This document shows, piece after piece, positions 31,364 through 31,411 of a DNA stretch of 31,411 nt; the stretch's first letter is position 1, and every line of letters begins with the position of its first letter. The notes beneath the pieces are model-generated. The model had not been told where the DNA came from. It ran no database searches and saw nothing but the letters and a program-made list of their open reading frames with translations. Origin of the DNA: an uncultured Oscillospiraceae bacterium (lineage in GTDB: Bacteria; Bacillota; Clostridia; Oscillospirales; Ruminococcaceae); NCBI GenBank assembly GCA_910587465.1, contig CAJUMS010000026.1, positions 1-31,411 of the forward strand, in the 5' to 3' direction. Made by a program: the position numbers and the translations under genes.

Positions 31364-31411
31364 AACCACGCGTGAAACGCGTGGTTTGCACTGGCGCTTC
31401 AAGCGCCTGGT
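31364..31411. repeat. Pair of adjacent hairpins, REP or IS200/IS605-end-like
   Basis: AACCACGCG (31364-31372) and CGCGTGGTT (31378-31386) form a perfect 9-bp stem with loop TGAAA. After the link TGCACT a second palindrome GGCGCTT/AAGCGCC (31393-31407) follows, and the window then ends. Only TTTG follows the first stem, so it is a poor classical terminator. Two short perfect stems joined by a conserved-looking link resemble REP units or the subterminal hairpins of IS200/IS605 elements. Confidence 0.5.

Overview
The window looks like chromosome of a Gram-positive anaerobe of the class Clostridia, most likely an Oscillospirales/Ruminococcaceae-type gut bacterium. This is an inference from gene content and signals: near-consensus sigma-A promoters (TTGACA/TTGAAA, 17 bp, TATAAT), strong AGGAG-type ribosome binding sites with some TTG/GTG starts, a LytTR/GHKL two-component pair, a CotH-kinase lipoprotein, a serine-rich SGNH lipoprotein and an NHLM-type peptide exporter. 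No rRNA, tRNA or CRISPR array was seen.

Region 1 (1-3395). The left edge cuts through the N-terminus of an NHLM/NHLP-type bacteriocin secretion protein, preceded by a SpoIIAA/RsbV-like STAS anti-sigma-factor antagonist. A decayed sugar-binding protein gene follows, then a LytTR response regulator and GHKL sensor kinase with a strong promoter and a direct repeat spaced like a LytTR binding site.

Region 2 (3396-7957) is accessory and degraded. It holds a small orphan ORF, a truncated tyrosine recombinase, an internally deleted IS3-like element that keeps both terminal inverted repeats and an internal promoter, and a serine-recombinase remnant. An intact regulatory module follows: a WYL-domain regulator, a GyrI-like effector-binding protein and a pyridoxamine-phosphate-oxidase-like protein, with a perfect palindrome over the second promoter. 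Then comes a peptide/nickel-type ABC ATPase killed by nonsense codons.

Region 3 (7958-15608), mostly minus strand: a CotH-kinase lipoprotein, an AlkZ-like winged-helix gene broken by one base in a homopolymer, and two overlapping type I ABC exporter half-transporters behind a good promoter. About 850 bp without a clear gene, with a strong terminator, closes the region.

Region 4 (15609-23446): asparagine synthetase B, divergent from a LacI-type regulator whose promoter overlaps a LacI-like half-palindrome. A tight five-gene minus-strand operon follows (zinc-ribbon membrane protein, TPM-domain protein with a His/Gly-rich tail, D-aminoacyl-tRNA deacylase, SRPBCC protein, cysteine desulfurase). 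A sirtuin and an ABC ATPase without a permease lie upstream.

Region 5 (24180-31411): a minus-strand run of poorly characterised genes (a GT-A-like protein, two related membrane-anchored proteins and a Gly/Ser/Phe/Trp-rich low-complexity protein). Divergent from it are plus-strand pyruvate kinase with a C-terminal swivelling domain, an SGNH-hydrolase lipoprotein behind a structured leader, and a YdeI-like protein. The window ends in a pair of adjacent perfect hairpins resembling a REP or IS200/IS605 end.

The best candidates for undescribed biology are the low-complexity aromatic protein with its neighbours (24180-27275), the NHLM edge with STAS control, and the WYL operator module.
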